From assembly GCF_024495425.1 (NCBI RefSeq), contig NZ_JANHJR010000001.1, positions 868,001-932,000 on the forward strand: a DNA stretch of 64,000 bases. Direction: 5' to 3'. The stretch comes from Haloarchaeobius litoreus. GTDB lineage: Archaea; Halobacteriota; Halobacteria; Halobacteriales; Natrialbaceae. Of this stretch, positions 40,416-48,862 are shown piece after piece. The translations under genes were made by a program, and so were the position numbers. Each line of letters begins with the position of its first letter. Within the stretch, counting starts at the first letter, position 1. The notes beneath the pieces were generated by a model. It saw only the letters and a program-made list of their open reading frames with translations. It had not been told where the DNA came from and did no database searches.

Positions 40416-42512
40416 ATGGGAACGCTGTCAGGACTGTTCGCGCCGGACCGTGTCGCCGTGGTCGGAGCGACCGACCGCGAGGGCTCGGTCGGGCGTGCGA
40501 TACTGGAGAACCTCGGCGCGTTCGACGGCGACGTCGTCGCCGTGAACCCGAACCGCGAGGAGGTGCTCGGCTACCGCTGCTATCCGGACGTGGCGAGCGT
40601 GGGCGAGCCCGTCGACCTCGCGGTCGTGGTCGTACCACCGTCGGTCGCCAACCCGGTGGTGCGCGAGGCCGCCGAGGCCGGGGTCGAGAACGTCGTCGTC
40701 ATCACCGCCGGGTTCAGCGAGACCGGCGCGGACGGTGCGTCGCGCGAGGGGGAGCTGAAGGCCGTCGCCGCGGAGTACGACCTCAACCTCGTCGGCCCGA
40801 ACTGCCTCGGCGTGATGAACACGACCGTCGACATGAACGCGACGTTCGGCCCGGAGATGGCGCTACCGGGCTCGATGTCGTTGATGAGCCAGTCCGGGGC
40901 GTTCATCACGGCCGTCCTGGACTGGGCGGCCGACCAGGGCATCGGCTTCAAGGACGTCGTCTCGCTCGGCAACAAGGCCGTCCTCGACGAGACGGACTTC
41001 GTGCGCGAGTGGGGGGACGACCCGGACACCGACGTGGTGCTCGGCTACCTGGAGAGCGTACAGGACGGACAGGCCTTCCTCGAGGCCGCCCGAGAGACGA
41101 CACAGGAGACTCCCGTGGCCGTCGTCAAGTCCGGTCGCACCGACGCTGGCGCGAAGGCGGCGTCGAGCCACACCGGGGCCATCGCCGGCAGCGAGGCCGC
41201 CTACGAGGCCGGCCTCGAACAGGCGGGCGTCCTCCGGGCCGACTCCGTGCAGGAGCTGTTCGACTCGGCGCGTGCGCTCTCGGGGTTGCCCCTGCCGGAG
41301 TCGGACGACGTGGCCGTCGTCACGAACGCCGGCGGCCCGGGCGTGATGGCGACGGACGCCATCGGCGACGCGACGCTCTCGCTCGCGAGCTTCACCGACG
41401 AGACGCTCGACACCTTCCGCGAGGTGCTGCCGGAGGAGGCGAACATCTACAACCCGGTCGACGTCATCGGTGACGCCTCCGTCGAGCGGTTCACCGCGGC
41501 CATCGACGCCGCACTCTCGGATTCGAACGTCTCGGCGGCGGTCGTCGTCAGCGCGCCGACCGCGGTGCTCGACTTCGAGGAGCTCGCCGAGGCGGTCGTC
41601 GAGGTGCAGGCGGACCACGGGAAACCGGTCGTCACGAGCCTGATGGGCGGCTCGCGCACCGAGCCCGCCGTCGAGAAGCTGCGCGCAGCGGGCATCCCGA
41701 ACTACTTCGACCCGGCGCGCGCGGTCGACAGCATCGACGCGCTCGCCCGGCAGCGTCGCGTCACCGAGCGGGAGTACGTCGACCCGACCGAGTTCGACGT
41801 GGACCGCGAGGCCGCCCGCGACATCCTGCTGGAGGCGAAGGAGCGCGACGACAACCGCCTCGGCGTGGAGGCCATGGGACTGCTCGACGCCTACGGAATC
41901 CAGACGCCCGCGGGCGAGGTCGTCGACGAGCCGGGCGACGCCGTCGAGGTCGCGGAGGGGATCGACGGCCCGGTCGTGATGAAGATCGTCAGCCCGGACA
42001 TCCTCCACAAGTCCGACATCGGCGGCGTGAAGATCGGCGTGGCGAACGAGGACGTCTACGACGCGTACGAGGACCTCGTCGCCCGGGCGACGAACTACCA
42101 GCCCGACGCGACCATCCTCGGCGTGCAGGTCCAGGAGATGGTCGACCTCGACGAGGGCACCGAGACCATCGTCGGCGTCAACCGCGACCCCCAGTTCGGT
42201 CCGCTCGTCCTCTTCGGCCTGGGCGGCATCTTCGTCGAGGTGCTGGAGGACACGACCCTGCGCGTCGCACCCGTCTCCGAACCGGAGGCCCGGGAGATGA
42301 TAGACGAGGTGAAGGCCGCGCCGCTGCTCCGCGGGGCGCGGGGCCGGACGCCCGCCGACGTGGAGAGCATCATCGAGACCATCCAGCGGCTCTCACAGCT
42401 CGTCACCGACTTCCCCGCGATACTGGAACTGGACATCAACCCGCTCGTCGCCGGACCGGACGGCGTCGAGGCGGTCGACATCAGACTCACCGTGGACACC
42501 GATCAACTATGA
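40416..42512 (+). CDS. acd: Acetate-CoA ligase (ADP-forming), fused alpha and beta subunits
   Basis: A 698-residue fusion. Residues 1-460 are the alpha part: CoA-binding domain (RVAVVGATDREGSVGRAIL) and succinyl-CoA-ligase-like domains with the phosphorylated His in SSHTGAIAGSEAAYEAG at about 255. Residues 470-698 are the beta part, an ATP-grasp domain (KIVSPDILHKSDIGGVKIG; VGVNRDPQFGPLVLFGLGG; LELDINPLVAG). It converts acetyl-CoA, ADP and phosphate to acetate, CoA and ATP, the haloarchaeal route of acetate formation. The ATG at 40416 sits about 25 bp after a TATA-like cctttatcgg. Confidence 0.93.
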   Translation: MGTLSGLFAPDRVAVVGATDREGSVGRAILENLGAFDGDVVAVNPNREEVLGYRCYPDVASVGEPVDLAVVVVPPSVANPVVREAAEAGVENVVVITAGFSETGADGASREGELKAVAAEYDLNLVGPNCLGVMNTTVDMNATFGPEMALPGSMSLMSQSGAFITAVLDWAADQGIGFKDVVSLGNKAVLDETDFVREWGDDPDTDVVLGYLESVQDGQAFLEAARETTQETPVAVVKSGRTDAGAKAASSHTGAIAGSEAAYEAGLEQAGVLRADSVQELFDSARALSGLPLPESDDVAVVTNAGGPGVMATDAIGDATLSLASFTDETLDTFREVLPEEANIYNPVDVIGDASVERFTAAIDAALSDSNVSAAVVVSAPTAVLDFEELAEAVVEVQADHGKPVVTSLMGGSRTEPAVEKLRAAGIPNYFDPARAVDSIDALARQRRVTEREYVDPTEFDVDREAARDILLEAKERDDNRLGVEAMGLLDAYGIQTPAGEVVDEPGDAVEVAEGIDGPVVMKIVSPDILHKSDIGGVKIGVANEDVYDAYEDLVARATNYQPDATILGVQVQEMVDLDEGTETIVGVNRDPQFGPLVLFGLGGIFVEVLEDTTLRVAPVSEPEAREMIDEVKAAPLLRGARGRTPADVESIIETIQRLSQLVTDFPAILELDINPLVAGPDGVEAVDIRLTVDTDQL

Positions 42513-43564
42513 ACCCGTTACTCGTCACCGCGAACGCAGAGAGCACCGGCAAGACGGCGGTCACGCTCGCACTCGCCCAGGCGGCGCGCGAGCGGGGGAC
42601 CGACGTCGGCTACATGAAACCCAAGGGCACGCGGCTCCAGTCGAACGTCGGCAAGACGCTCGACGAGGACCCGATGCTCGCCCGTGAGCTGCTCGGCCTC
42701 GACGCCGAGATGCACGAGCTCGAACCCGTCGTCTACTCGCCGACGTTCGTCCAGGAAGCCATCCGGGGCCGCGAGACGGCCGACGAGGTGCGCGCGCGTA
42801 TCCGCGAGGCGTACGACGCGCTCGCCGCGGACCACGACCGGATGTTCGTCGAGGGGGGCGGACTGACCGCCGGCAGGATACTCGACATCGCCGACGGCGA
42901 CGTGGCCGAGCTGCTCGATGCGACCGTCCTGCTGGTCTGTCCGTACGACGCCGTGACCGACGTCGACGACGTGCTCGCGGCGGCCGAGGACGTGGGCGAC
43001 TCGCTCTCCGGTGTGCTGTTCAACCGCGTCTCGGAGTCGGCGTACGACCAGCTCCAGGACGACGTGGTGCCGTTCCTCGAAGGACGTGGTATCACCGTCC
43101 ACGGCGTGCTCCCCCGCGAACAGGACCTCGCGGGTGTCACCGTCGGCGAACTGGCCGACGACATCGGTGCGAACGTGCTGACCGACGTGCCGACCGACGC
43201 GTTCGTCGAGCGCTTCAGCGTCGCCGCCATGGGCCCCGACGCCGCCCTCCGCGGTCTGCGACGGACGAAGGACACTGCCGTCATCACGGGTGGTGACCGC
43301 TCGGAGATCCACACCGCCGCGCTCGAAGCGCCGGGCGTGAAGTGCCTCATCCTCACCGGCGGCCACCGCCCCTCGGGCGCGGTGCTCGGGAAGGCTGCGG
43401 AGAAGGGGGTCCCCGTCATGGTCGTCAACTCGAACACCCTGACGACCATCGAGCGCGCCGAGGACGTGGTCCGCGTCGGCCGGACACGCGACGAGGAGAC
43501 CGTGAACCGGATGGGCGAGCTGCTGGCCGGGCACGCCGACCTCGACGGCATCCTCGGCGACTGA
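42509..43564 (+). CDS. Phosphotransacetylase-like P-loop protein with DRTGG domain
   Basis: A 351-residue protein. The N-terminal P-loop LLVTANAESTGKTAVTLALAQ (bioD-like) is followed by VEGGGLTAGRILDIADGDVAELL, and the C-terminal half has a DRTGG-type domain (AVITGGDRSEIHTAALEAPGVKCLILTGG). This architecture corresponds to the N-terminal part of large bacterial phosphotransacetylases, without the catalytic Pta domain. Its ATG overlaps the acd stop by four bases, so it probably modulates acetyl-CoA synthetase or senses acyl-CoA energy state. That role is inference. Confidence 0.78.
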   Translation: MNPLLVTANAESTGKTAVTLALAQAARERGTDVGYMKPKGTRLQSNVGKTLDEDPMLARELLGLDAEMHELEPVVYSPTFVQEAIRGRETADEVRARIREAYDALAADHDRMFVEGGGLTAGRILDIADGDVAELLDATVLLVCPYDAVTDVDDVLAAAEDVGDSLSGVLFNRVSESAYDQLQDDVVPFLEGRGITVHGVLPREQDLAGVTVGELADDIGANVLTDVPTDAFVERFSVAAMGPDAALRGLRRTKDTAVITGGDRSEIHTAALEAPGVKCLILTGGHRPSGAVLGKAAEKGVPVMVVNSNTLTTIERAEDVVRVGRTRDEETVNRMGELLAGHADLDGILGD

Positions 43565-43630
43565 GGTCACAACGTTTTTGAGAGCGCCACGCTCACGACA
43601 GACAGTGACACGGAAGGTGGGTGGTTGCTG

Positions 43631-43948
43631 ATGCTGTCGGTCGAGACGTACTGGTTCGTCGTCCAGCTACTCTCGCTGGCCAACGTGCTGGTGCTGACGG
43701 TCGCGTTCTGCCTCTCGCTGGTCGCGATCCGCGGATTCGCGGGTGCGCCGATCAATCGGATGCTCATGCCTCTCCCGGTCGCGTTCGGCTGTTTCGTCCT
43801 CGTCAACATCCCCTGGGTGGTGTTCGGGGTGGCGAGACTCCCCGGGTACACGGTCGCGTACTCGGCCACGTTCTCCGTGGCCACGCTGGCCGTCGTCGTG
43901 GCCGCCGTCCGCGGGATGGTGCTGCTGACCGAACGGAGGGACCTCTGA
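43631..43948 (+). CDS. Small three-helix membrane protein
   Basis: A 105-residue protein starting MLSVETYWFVVQLL, almost entirely hydrophobic, with spans at about 6-26, 38-61 and 73-96. An in-frame TTG two codons upstream is possible but less likely. It is the first of three overlapping genes: its TGA shares a base with the next ATG. No recognised family. Confidence 0.55.
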   Translation: MLSVETYWFVVQLLSLANVLVLTVAFCLSLVAIRGFAGAPINRMLMPLPVAFGCFVLVNIPWVVFGVARLPGYTVAYSATFSVATLAVVVAAVRGMVLLTERRDL

Positions 43949-44334
43949 TGGTTCTCGAGGCACTCCTCGGGAACCCGCGGGCGGTCCTGAGCAGCGTCCA
44001 GATAGCCGCGCTGCTGGCGGCGACGGGCCTGCTGCTCTATCCCGTCGTCACCCACGCCGAGAACGTCGCCTACACCGAGGGACTGGTCGGGCTGGCGGTC
44101 GCGCTGTTGCTCTTGACCGTGTCTAACTGCGTCGGGCTACTCATCGACGCCGGCTTCGTGTCGTTCCTCGACAGCTCGGTGTTCGTCCGGAGCGTCGTCA
44201 ATCTCGGAGCGAGCGTCTCCGCCACGGTCGGCATCTACTACTTCGCCAGGCAGTTCATCGACACCTCGCGCGACGAAGTCGCACCACGAGAGACCGGACA
44301 CGAAGGAGGGTTCGAGGATGCCGACGACGACTGA
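43948..44334 (+). CDS. Four-helix membrane protein of the same operon
   Basis: A 128-residue protein starting MVLEALLGNPRAVLSSVQ. Hydrophobic segments lie at about 19-33, 45-70 and 82-103, followed by an acidic hydrophilic tail with RETGHEGGFED. It overlaps its upstream neighbour by one base and the next gene by 17 bases, so the three genes form one translational unit. Function unknown; association with a RecA-like protein suggests membrane-linked signalling, which is only inference. Confidence 0.55.
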   Translation: MVLEALLGNPRAVLSSVQIAALLAATGLLLYPVVTHAENVAYTEGLVGLAVALLLLTVSNCVGLLIDAGFVSFLDSSVFVRSVVNLGASVSATVGIYYFARQFIDTSRDEVAPRETGHEGGFEDADDD

Positions 44335-44860
44335 GCGCGACCCGTTCGACCGGCTCACCCCCGGCACGCAGGCGCTGGTTCTCACGCCGTCGCTGCAGTC
44401 ACCGCTCGCGACGCTCCCGACCGGGGCGTTCGAGAACCTGCTCGTCGTCTCGTCGACGCGCCCGCCGCGCAAGGTCGAGCAGTTCGTCCGTGACCGCGGT
44501 GGCGACCCGAACAAGGTCGGTGTCGTCCCCGTCTCGGGCTCCCCCGTCGACTACGACGGCCCGCTGTGGACTACCTCGGTCGTCCATCCGAACGACCTGA
44601 CGGGCATTCACGACCGGTTCGACCGGGCGATGGTCCACGTCAAACCCGGCGATGGCTGGGTGGTGTTCGACAACGTGAACGTGCTGTTGATGTACGCCGA
44701 ACGGGCCGCGGTCGGCCAGCTCGTCGACTCGATGGCGGCGACGACCCGCGAGCGGGCCGCCCGTGGCGTGTTCGCGCTCGTCCGGGACGCGGTCACCGAC
44801 TCGACGTACGACCGGTTCGGGGACACGATGGACGTCGAACTCGACCGTCGGGACGGCTGA
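44318..44860 (+). CDS. RecA/KaiC-like protein without P-loop, paralogue of the 2.1-kb ATPase
   Basis: A 180-residue soluble protein. It can be aligned by eye with the P-loop protein at 2.1-2.8 kb: GTQALVLTPSLQSP replaces that protein's GTTLLLTGPQGVGKYE, then LLVVSSTRPPRKVEQF matches GVVVSTSRGADDIRAA, and VVHPNDLTGIHDRFDRAM matches VASPSDFSSMGMAASEFL. The Walker A lysine and glycines are lost, so it should not hydrolyse ATP through that site. It ends the small membrane-protein operon. It may act as a regulatory or scaffolding relative of the active form. Confidence 0.6.
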   Translation: MPTTTERDPFDRLTPGTQALVLTPSLQSPLATLPTGAFENLLVVSSTRPPRKVEQFVRDRGGDPNKVGVVPVSGSPVDYDGPLWTTSVVHPNDLTGIHDRFDRAMVHVKPGDGWVVFDNVNVLLMYAERAAVGQLVDSMAATTRERAARGVFALVRDAVTDSTYDRFGDTMDVELDRRDG

Positions 44861-44911
44861 GCGAGAAACCCGACGTTACCACTCGTAGGGGTTGGTTTCT
44901 GCGACAAATGA

Positions 44912-44959
44912 ACAGGGAAGAACCCTGTACGACGGTCGGCCCGGGCACGACCGACCGTC
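44912..44959 (+). ncRNA. Two consecutive perfect hairpins in a 278-bp intergenic stretch
   Basis: The gap between the RecA-like gene and the aminotransferase has two adjacent stem-loops: ACAGGG/CCCTGT with a 5-nt loop (44912-44928), then GACGGTCGG/CCGACCGTC with an 11-nt loop (44931-44959). They could be a tandem terminator for the upstream operon or a structured small RNA. There is no T-run directly after the second stem. The ncRNA class is a guess. Confidence 0.3.
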
Positions 44960-45054
44960 AAGGGCCGGATTGTCAGAGGCACCCCGGCACGTTCCTGTAG
45001 CGGATACGGACGTTTACACTCATCCCCTGGAAGAAGCAGCGGGTAATGAACCAT

Positions 45055-45085
45055 AGTATAAAAGGTAAGCGGCTATTTATATACT
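45055..45085 (+). promoter_or_regulatory. Double TATA promoter of the aminotransferase gene
   Basis: Two AT-rich boxes, agtataaaag (about 45055-45064) and ctatttatatactc (about 45072-45085), stand out in GC-rich DNA. Initiation about 25 bp after the second box falls near 45105-45112, downstream of the in-frame ATG at 45046 and upstream of the GTG at 45139. This argues that translation starts at the GTG. Confidence 0.55.
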
Positions 45086-45138
45086 CCGTCGTCGTCCCGA
45101 GCCGAACACTCAACAGGTGGGCGGACGAGCGGCCGAAT

Positions 45139-46230
45139 GTGTTCCCCACCATCGCGTACCTCGACTGGATCACCGGTCGCCCCGAGGACGCCGAGCACGA
45201 CCTCGGGTCCAGCGACCTCCGTGGGACCGCCGGCGAGCGTCGAGATCCCATCCCGGGGCGACTGGCAGGACTCTCGGAGCCGCCGGCGTCCGCGACCCTC
45301 GAGGAGCAGGTCGCGACGGAGTACGACGTCGACCGGTCGAACGTCCTCGTCACCGCCGGTGCCAGCATGGCGAACGTGCTCGCGACTGCGACGGCACTCG
45401 ACGGCCACGAGAACGAGCAACCCCAGGTGCTCGTCGAGAAGCCCGGCTACGAGCCGCTCGTCGCCACGCCCCGTGCCTTCGGCGGGCAGATTCACCGGTT
45501 CGTCCGGCCCGCGGACGACGGCTACCGGCTCGACCCCGACCGTGTCGACGGTGCCCTCGTCGACGAGGCCTGTCTCGTCATCGCCACGAACCGGCACAAC
45601 CCGTCCGGCCGGCTGTCGTCACGGGAGACGCTGGCCGCGACCGCCGAACGGGTCCGTGCCGCCGGCGGCCGGCTCCTCGTCGACGAGGTGTACGCTCCGT
45701 TCACGCTCGACCCAGCGGCGAAGGGCCTGGGCGGGCCGACCGCGGCCGGACTCGACGACGTGGTCGTGACGGGCTCCCTCACCAAGTTCTTCGGGTTCGG
45801 TGGGCTCCGCGTCGGCTGGCTCATCGCCGACGCGGCGTTCGTCGAGCGCGCCGAACGCGTCGCACACCACCTGCCCGCGCTCGCCCAGCCGAGCGTCTCG
45901 CTGGCACGGCGCGCGCTCCACCACGAGCAGCGACTGCTCGCCGGACAGCGCGACCTCGCGGCGACGAACCACGACCTGCTCGCGACGTTCGTCGACGACC
46001 GCGACGACCTCGACGGGACCGTCCACGACGACGCGACCTTCGCGCTGCTGGAGCCCACGACAGTGGACGGGGACGCCGTGGCCGAGGCCGCCTGGGACGA
46101 GGGCGTCCTCGTCGTTCCGGGGCGCTTCTTCGACGCCCCCGGCTGCGTGCGGGTCAGCCTCGGACGCAGCCCCGAGCACTGCGAGGCCGCACTGTCGGCG
46201 TTCGGGGCGGTGCTCGACGGGCTTCGCTGA
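45139..46230 (+). CDS. Pyridoxal-phosphate aminotransferase (class I/II)
   Basis: A 363-residue fold-type I PLP enzyme beginning (GTG) VFPTIAYLDWITGRPEDAEHD. Visible features are the cofactor-binding VTAGASMANVLATATAL, CLVIATNRHNPSGRLSS (the N-P-S-G segment), LLVDEVYAPF (Asp that pairs with the pyridine ring), and the Schiff-base lysine in TGSLTKFFGFGGLRVGWL. An upstream ATG would place the start before the promoter and add a basic, non-conserved extension. Substrate is not defined; relatives act on aromatic or branched amino acids, or histidinol phosphate. Confidence 0.8.
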   Translation: MFPTIAYLDWITGRPEDAEHDLGSSDLRGTAGERRDPIPGRLAGLSEPPASATLEEQVATEYDVDRSNVLVTAGASMANVLATATALDGHENEQPQVLVEKPGYEPLVATPRAFGGQIHRFVRPADDGYRLDPDRVDGALVDEACLVIATNRHNPSGRLSSRETLAATAERVRAAGGRLLVDEVYAPFTLDPAAKGLGGPTAAGLDDVVVTGSLTKFFGFGGLRVGWLIADAAFVERAERVAHHLPALAQPSVSLARRALHHEQRLLAGQRDLAATNHDLLATFVDDRDDLDGTVHDDATFALLEPTTVDGDAVAEAAWDEGVLVVPGRFFDAPGCVRVSLGRSPEHCEAALSAFGAVLDGLR

Positions 46231-46309
46231 CGGGCCCGGGAACCTCGCGTATCGCGGTGTCACCTGCGTCTGACCAAGTTATAAGACCCGCCTCCACGAC
46301 AGGAGGGAT

Positions 46310-46600
46310 ATGAACGGTACCCCACAGGAGATTACGGCCCTCGTCGGCCGGGAGGTCTACTCGAACAACGGCGTGTTCGTCGGCGAGATCGAGGACGTCC
46401 GGCTCGACGTCGAGAACGAGGTCGTCACCGGACTCGCGCTGGCGAACCTCAACCAGGAGCTGTTCAGCAACCGCATCGGCGACCACCGCGGCGTGCTCGT
46501 CCCCTACCGCTGGGTCCGCGCCGTCGGTGACGTGGTGCTCATCAACGACATCATCGAGCGTCTGAAGACACCGGACGAGGAAGAGGAAGTCGTCGCCTAG
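46310..46600 (+). CDS. PRC-barrel domain protein
   Basis: A 96-residue single-domain protein. EITALVGREVYSNNGVFVGEIEDVRLDVEN and RGVLVPYRWVRAVGDVVLIN are the classic PRC-barrel strands, as in RimM and photosynthetic reaction centre H subunits. In archaea such short proteins are common and may help ribosome maturation or RNA metabolism; no activity is shown. A TATA box (agttataag, about 46277) lies about 25 bp before a likely near-leaderless start, and a GGAGGG run precedes the ATG. Confidence 0.85.
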   Translation: MNGTPQEITALVGREVYSNNGVFVGEIEDVRLDVENEVVTGLALANLNQELFSNRIGDHRGVLVPYRWVRAVGDVVLINDIIERLKTPDEEEEVVA

Positions 46601-48048
46601 CTCCCGTTACTGGACTCGCCGCTCTCGACGCCCATCGCCTCGAACAGCTTGCGCTTGACCGCCTCCTCGGTGAGCGAGAGGAGCGTATCCCGGTTCTCGT
46701 CGTTCGTCTCGATGCCGGTGAAGATGCCCAGCGAGATCTCCGCGCTGGCCTGTGTGGAGTGCCCCGCCGCCTCGCCGATGCCGCCGTAGGCGTCCGAGAG
46801 CACCTTGCCGATGTTCATCCGGATGTCCTTCGAGCGCGCCGCCAGGAAGATGGTGTCGTCCGCGATGCCGAACACCGCCGTCGTCGTGATGCCCTCCAGA
46901 TTCAGGAGGTGCTGGGCGGCCTGCGCGAGCGCCTCCCGGTCGCGGATGAACCCCGCGTTCGAGACCAGATGTGAGCCCTGCACCTCGCGGTTCTGGATGG
47001 CCTCGGCGAGCACGTCCAGCGTCTCCGGGCTCATCGACGGCGACTCGACCTGTTCGAGCAGGTCGTGGTTCGCGAAGGGGTAGAGGTACGCCGCGGCGGT
47101 GAGGTCCGCGGGCGTCGTGTCCCGCTTGAAGTCGAGTGTCTCCTCGCGGATGCCGTACAGCAGCGCCGTCGCGACGGCCTCGTCGACCTTCATGTCGAAC
47201 TCCTGGATGTACTTCGTCATGATGGTCGACGTGGAGGAGACGTTCGGGCGTACGTCGACGAACGTCGCGTCCCACTCCTCGTCGGACTCGTAGTGGTCGA
47301 TGACGATGTCGACCTCGATGTCGAACTCCTCGCCCCCCTTCGCGTGGTCGACGACCGCCATCGTGTCGTACTGGTCGCGGTCCTCGATGTCCGCCCAGTT
47401 CAGCAGTTCGATGCCGAGCAGGTTCACGAACGCCCGGCTCTCCTGATGGCCGATGTCGCCGAGATAGCAGATGTCCGCATCGACGCCGAGGTGCGAGGCG
47501 ATGGCCTGTAGCGCGGCCGCGCTGGCGATGGAGTCCGGGTCGGGGCTCTCGTTGGTGAAGATGGCGACGCGGTCGTTCGCGTCGCGGAGCACCTCCGAGA
47601 GCTGGGTCGCGCGGTACTCCAGCTCGCCCGATTCGAGCGAGCGCATCGCCGCGTCGGCGATGACCGAGGACGGGTTGATGACCACGTCTGCCCCGAGCTC
47701 GGTGAGTTCGTCGCCCGAGACGGGGTCGGAGGCGCGGACGACGACGAACTGGTCGCCGTTTCGCTCCCGGATGTTCCCCACCGCCTCCTTGTTCGCCTCG
47801 ATGTCCGAGGACATGATGAGGACCACGTCGCAGTCGTCGACCGCCTCCGCCGTTTCGGGGTCGCGGATGTCCGCCGTCTGGGCGTTGAGGTCCTGGTCGC
47901 GCAGCGCCTCGACGCGGCCCTCGTCCTTGTCGACGATGAGCACGTCCTTGCCCTGCTCCACCAGATCCTCGGCGACCGCGTGACCGACGCTCCCACAGCC
48001 GAGAATCGCGTATCTCGACATCGCAGCGATGCTGACCCCGGTACTCAT
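46597..48048 (-). CDS. RCK-N (TrkA-N) fused to DHH/DHHA1 phosphoesterase
   Basis: A 483-residue protein. Residues 10-140 form a Rossmann NAD-binding RCK domain (YAILGCGSVGHAVAEDLVEQG; DVLIVDKDEGRVEALR). A DHH-type domain follows: NESPDPDSIASAAALQAI, AVVDHAKGGEEF, and VIDHYESDEEW, where the third signature reads DHY instead of DHH. The end has a DHHA1 domain with the GGxGxAxxH-like GGIGEAAGHSTQASAEI. The fold suggests hydrolysis of cyclic dinucleotides or nanoRNA, gated by NAD or K+ signalling. The ATG at 48048 is used; one nine codons later is possible. Confidence 0.85.
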   Translation of the reverse strand: MSTGVSIAAMSRYAILGCGSVGHAVAEDLVEQGKDVLIVDKDEGRVEALRDQDLNAQTADIRDPETAEAVDDCDVVLIMSSDIEANKEAVGNIRERNGDQFVVVRASDPVSGDELTELGADVVINPSSVIADAAMRSLESGELEYRATQLSEVLRDANDRVAIFTNESPDPDSIASAAALQAIASHLGVDADICYLGDIGHQESRAFVNLLGIELLNWADIEDRDQYDTMAVVDHAKGGEEFDIEVDIVIDHYESDEEWDATFVDVRPNVSSTSTIMTKYIQEFDMKVDEAVATALLYGIREETLDFKRDTTPADLTAAAYLYPFANHDLLEQVESPSMSPETLDVLAEAIQNREVQGSHLVSNAGFIRDREALAQAAQHLLNLEGITTTAVFGIADDTIFLAARSKDIRMNIGKVLSDAYGGIGEAAGHSTQASAEISLGIFTGIETNDENRDTLLSLTEEAVKRKLFEAMGVESGESSNGS

Positions 48049-48096
48049 GTACGCAACACCTTTGCCCGGGCACACTTAACGCTCCCGACCCTCGCC

Positions 48097-48414
48097 TCAC
48101 GCGCCAGTCGCGTGCAGTCCCACGATTCCAGCGACGATGAGTCCCAGGAAACCCGCACGTACAAGCGTCGCCGGTTCGTCGAACAGCAGCACGCCGAGGA
48201 TGGCCGTCCCGACCGCACCGATGCCGGTCCACACCGCGTACGCCGTCCCGACCGGCAGGCTCTCGATTGCCCGCGCAAGCAACAGCATGCTGATGGCGAG
48301 CGCGACGACTGTCAGCGCCGAGGGCACGGGCTTCGAGAACCCGTCTGAGTACTCCAGTCCGACCGCCCACGCGATCTCGAACAGGCCAGCGACGACGAGG
48401 ATTCCCCAGGACAT
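48097..48414 (-). CDS. SMR-family exporter, guanidinium exporter (Gdx/SugE)-like
   Basis: A 105-residue four-helix protein. [26 protein letters not shown] has the essential Glu13 of the family, and [23 protein letters not shown] is nearly the E. coli SugE/Gdx signature. It lacks residues typical of the QacE/EmrE multidrug branch, so guanidinium/proton antiport is the best guess. It would act as an antiparallel dimer in the cytoplasmic membrane. The ATG at 48414 fits family length. Confidence 0.85.
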   Translation of the reverse strand: MSWGILVVAGLFEIAWAVGLEYSDGFSKPVPSALTVVALAISMLLLARAIESLPVGTAYAVWTGIGAVGTAILGVLLFDEPATLVRAGFLGLIVAGIVGLHATGA

Positions 48415-48523
48415 GCCTGTCGTCTGTCGCCCGACGACGTTACTGGTTGCGGTTCGAGGACGATGGGGCTCCCCTGGAATGAAAACCCTTTTTAACACTA
48501 CCACGTAACGAACGAGTGCACTC

Positions 48524-48597
48524 GGGCCGGTAGCTCAGTTAGGCAGAGCGTCTGACTCTTAATCAGACGGTCATGGGTTCAATTCCCATCCGGCCCG
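48524..48597 (+). tRNA. tRNA-Lys (CTT anticodon)
   Basis: A complete cloverleaf: acceptor GGGCCGG pairs with CCGGCCC, with G as discriminator. The anticodon arm is GTCTGA-CTCTTAA-TCAGAC with anticodon CTT, and the T-arm contains GGTTCAATTCC. No intron. A TATA-like ccctttttaac at 48486-48496 is at the right distance upstream. The last 21 bases before the discriminator are repeated exactly 122 bp downstream. Confidence 0.97.
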
Positions 48598-48697
48598 CTT
48601 CTGCTCCGAACGCACGTGAGGAGCGAAGCGGCTACGATGGAGTTGAACCCGCTGAATCACAGCCCGCGCAGCGGAGCGAGCAGGACTGTCTCGGCAC

Positions 48698-48718
48698 GGT
48701 TCAATTCCCATCCGGCCC
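48698..48718 (+). repeat. Direct repeat of tRNA-Lys 3' end (att-like scar)
   Basis: This 21-bp block is identical to 48576-48596, the T-arm and acceptor 3' half of tRNA-Lys. Such duplications are left when integrative elements insert at the 3' end of a tRNA gene. Only about 100 bp lie between the two copies, too little for an element, so this is best read as a deletion or excision scar. The intervening DNA has short GC palindromes and no gene. Confidence 0.6.
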
Positions 48719-48862
48719 CCTTCTCTCGCGGACCAGGTGCGCAGCGAGACGCGCCCGTGGTGCCCAGCAGATTACCAGCTTTCCCCCGGATGGTAGGCTT
48801 CAGGGACCACGTAGCGACCGAATAACAATATTCCGACCGGTCGCGCATCGCGTTGGGGGAGA

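Noticed and set aside
45046-45138. Upstream ATG extension of the aminotransferase
   Set aside because: It would place the start before both TATA boxes and add a basic non-conserved N-terminus.
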